From contig JAEOSY010000217.1 in assembly GCA_016840125.1 (NCBI GenBank), positions 1 to 6,998 on the forward strand: a DNA stretch of 6,998 nucleotides. Reading direction: 5' to 3'. The position numbers and the translations under genes are program-made. This document shows positions 5,665 through 6,998 of the stretch, one piece after another (position 1 is the stretch's first letter; every line of letters starts with the position of its first letter). The notes beneath the pieces are model-generated. The model did not search any database and was not told the DNA's origin. It saw only the letters and a list, made by a program, of their open reading frames with translations. This DNA comes from Candidatus Helarchaeota archaeon (GTDB lineage: Archaea > Asgardarchaeota > Lokiarchaeia > Helarchaeales > HEL-GB-A).

Positions 5665-6998
5665 ATGCTGACTACAACAAGATTTCGTTTACATCCATCC
5701 GACAATCAAATACCCCAACTGAACGAAATTTTTACCGTGTATAACCGAATGAAGCGGAAAGGGTATCAACTCCTGTTTAAGAGAGAAACTAGGATTCAGC
5801 AAAAGCTAATGAAATCATGCCATAACAACCCCTACATTAATACTATTATAACCGAGAATAAGATGCGACTCGAACAGCAGAAAACGTGGCTGAAGAAACG
5901 AGAAAAATACCTGACGCAGAAAATCGAAGTCGTAGAGCTACAGATTGAAGAAAATAAGGCGAAAAACCCTAAAAATCGGAGCTTGCACGGATTGTATTCA
6001 CTCCGATCCTCACTCCAAAATCGACTGACGCACTTGACTCTGCAACCCGTCGTTTTTGGGACGAAACGGGTGTTTCGGAAGCGCATTCGGGGGCGGATTT
6101 CGCGCGATGAATTTTTGATTCAGCGGGATGCGTCGTTTGGCTGTGTCGGGAAGGTGCAACATAGAGTCCAAAACAATAATTTGAAGCTCTTATCTACCGA
6201 GGAGCTGCGGATTTCGACCTTCCACAAGGCGAGGGGGAACATTCCAAAACGCCTGCGTGTGCCGCTCACGGTAAATCCGGGGCAACACTCTGCCTTTCAA
6301 AAAATCCTCCAGCTGGACAAGTACACCGTGGTCGTTAAACGGAAACTTGTCAAAGGGGAGGTGCGCTATTATGCGCACATATCCTATGAGGCGCCTGAAT
6401 CCACCATACACTTTGGATTTCAAGATGGCGCGATTGGGCTGGACTTCAATTATAATTTCATTGCCCTTGTACATATTGATCAACATGGGCAGTTTTTAAG
6501 TTACCAGCAGATCCCGTTTTGGAACTTGCACTCCTACCGCAAGGGCAGACGGGATGACTACGCGAGCTTCAAGCTCGATAAGGTCATTAATTATTGTATC
6601 AATAAAGGAAAGGGATTGATTATTGAAGATTTGTCCTTCGCCCAATCCATCTCCTATAACAAAAAACGAAACCGTAAACTCAATCAATTAAAGACTTCGA
6701 TGCTCTCCCTGCTGGAGCGCAAATGCGCCCGGCATGGGATCGCGGTGCGCAAGGTTCATCCCGCCTACACTACCATCATCGGGGCGTTGAAGTATTCCTG
6801 GTCATTTAACTTCTCAGATCATATCTTGGCAAGTTACGTGATAGCTCGGAAAGGCTTAGGGTTCGCGGAATCCCTTCCAGCCTGCTATAAGCGGTTGCTC
6901 GCACAAGTCGGGGGCGTTCTAAAACCCCGTTTGAACCCGAGCAGTCCCTACTATCAGTGGGCGCAACTCTACGACCTTTTCAAGCACTACGGGGTAAC
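5665..6998 (+). CDS. tnpB: Zinc-ribbon-less TnpB (IS605 OrfB-type) nuclease, 3' partial
   Basis: The frame is open for 444 codons from the ATG at 5665 and runs off the right edge without a stop. Seen: a TnpB-like N-terminus (TTTRFRLHPSDNQIPQLN), a Lys-rich helical region at about 60-110, RuvC-I Asp260 (IGLDFNYNFIALVHID), RuvC-II Glu321 (GLIIEDLSF), and a third motif near 385 (FSDHILASYVIARKGLGF). The CxxC...CxxC zinc ribbon expected between the second and third motifs is absent: that 64-residue stretch has only one Cys. Instead there is VHPAYTTIIGALKY, resembling the VNPAYTS-IG-KY signature of the zinc-less IS605 OrfB branch, from memory of that family. By alignment to D-x-N-A-A, H386 rather than D385 falls on the third catalytic position, so activity is likely but unproven. 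It belongs to a different subfamily from the protein at 1-2166. No tnpA is in view. G+C rises from the 5' end (23/60 at 5701-5760) to the 3' part (36/60 at 6721-6780). Confidence 0.9.
   Translation, partial: MLTTTRFRLHPSDNQIPQLNEIFTVYNRMKRKGYQLLFKRETRIQQKLMKSCHNNPYINTIITENKMRLEQQKTWLKKREKYLTQKIEVVELQIEENKAKNPKNRSLHGLYSLRSSLQNRLTHLTLQPVVFGTKRVFRKRIRGRISRDEFLIQRDASFGCVGKVQHRVQNNNLKLLSTEELRISTFHKARGNIPKRLRVPLTVNPGQHSAFQKILQLDKYTVVVKRKLVKGEVRYYAHISYEAPESTIHFGFQDGAIGLDFNYNFIALVHIDQHGQFLSYQQIPFWNLHSYRKGRRDDYASFKLDKVINYCINKGKGLIIEDLSFAQSISYNKKRNRKLNQLKTSMLSLLERKCARHGIAVRKVHPAYTTIIGALKYSWSFNFSDHILASYVIARKGLGFAESLPACYKRLLAQVGGVLKPRLNPSSPYYQWAQLYDLFKHYGV

Noticed and set aside
5832..6687. Minus-strand open frames at 5832-6086, 6190-6486 and 6496-6687
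   Set aside because: They lie antisense to the second tnpB, whose plus-strand frame is continuous and carries the RuvC motifs.
1..6998. CRISPR array accompanying the Cas12-like gene
   Set aside because: No regularly spaced repeat of 20 bases or more was seen on either strand; the short repeats at 5379-5398 and 5560-5587 are A/T-rich two-copy repeats, not an array.

Overview
The window looks like AT-rich prokaryotic chromosome, probably archaeal, carrying two unrelated RNA-guided-nuclease (TnpB-type) genes at its edges. Three points favour Archaea: a TTTTAAAT box lies about 25 nt before the ATG at 2422, the spacing of a leaderless archaeal promoter; a C-terminal gene fragment at 2213-2347 ends in one membrane helix plus basic residues, as many archaeal surface proteins do; and T-rich runs rather than GC hairpins follow the stop codons. 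An Asgard-type archaeon would fit, but this is a guess and the lineage cannot be fixed from the sequence.

Layout. (a) 1-2166 (+): a large TnpB/Cas12-like nuclease, open at the left edge, with RuvC motifs and a zinc ribbon and an unusually long basic N-terminal half. Its 3' end and the bases after the stop fold into several strong hairpins (2118-2193), as expected of the guide (omega) RNA scaffold and right end of an IS605/IS607-type element. (b) 2213-2347 (+): apparent C-terminal stub of a membrane-anchored protein, possibly the gene into which the element inserted. (c) 2422-3177 (+): a 251-aa cytoplasmic protein of unknown function. (d) 3174-5276 (-): a complete 700-aa molybdopterin oxidoreductase of the DMSO-reductase superfamily with an N-terminal [4Fe-4S] motif and no export signal. 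It converges on (c), and their stop codons share the bases TTAA. (e) 5277-5664: about 390 bp of non-coding DNA with TATA-like boxes, nested inverted repeats and direct repeats; it probably holds the oxidoreductase promoter and the left part of the next element. (f) 5665-6998 (+): a second, zinc-ribbon-less TnpB, open at the right edge.

The two TnpB genes are much richer in G+C than the genes between them (39/60 G+C at 541-600 and 36/60 at 6721-6780, against 18/60 at 2761-2820), consistent with acquired mobile DNA around resident genes. No tnpA, serine recombinase, CRISPR array, tRNA or rRNA is visible. Genes (c) and (d) are not in an operon with each other, and nothing links them functionally to the nucleases. 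The most noteworthy items are the oversized TnpB with its overlapping structured RNA and the zinc-less TnpB with a shifted third RuvC motif.
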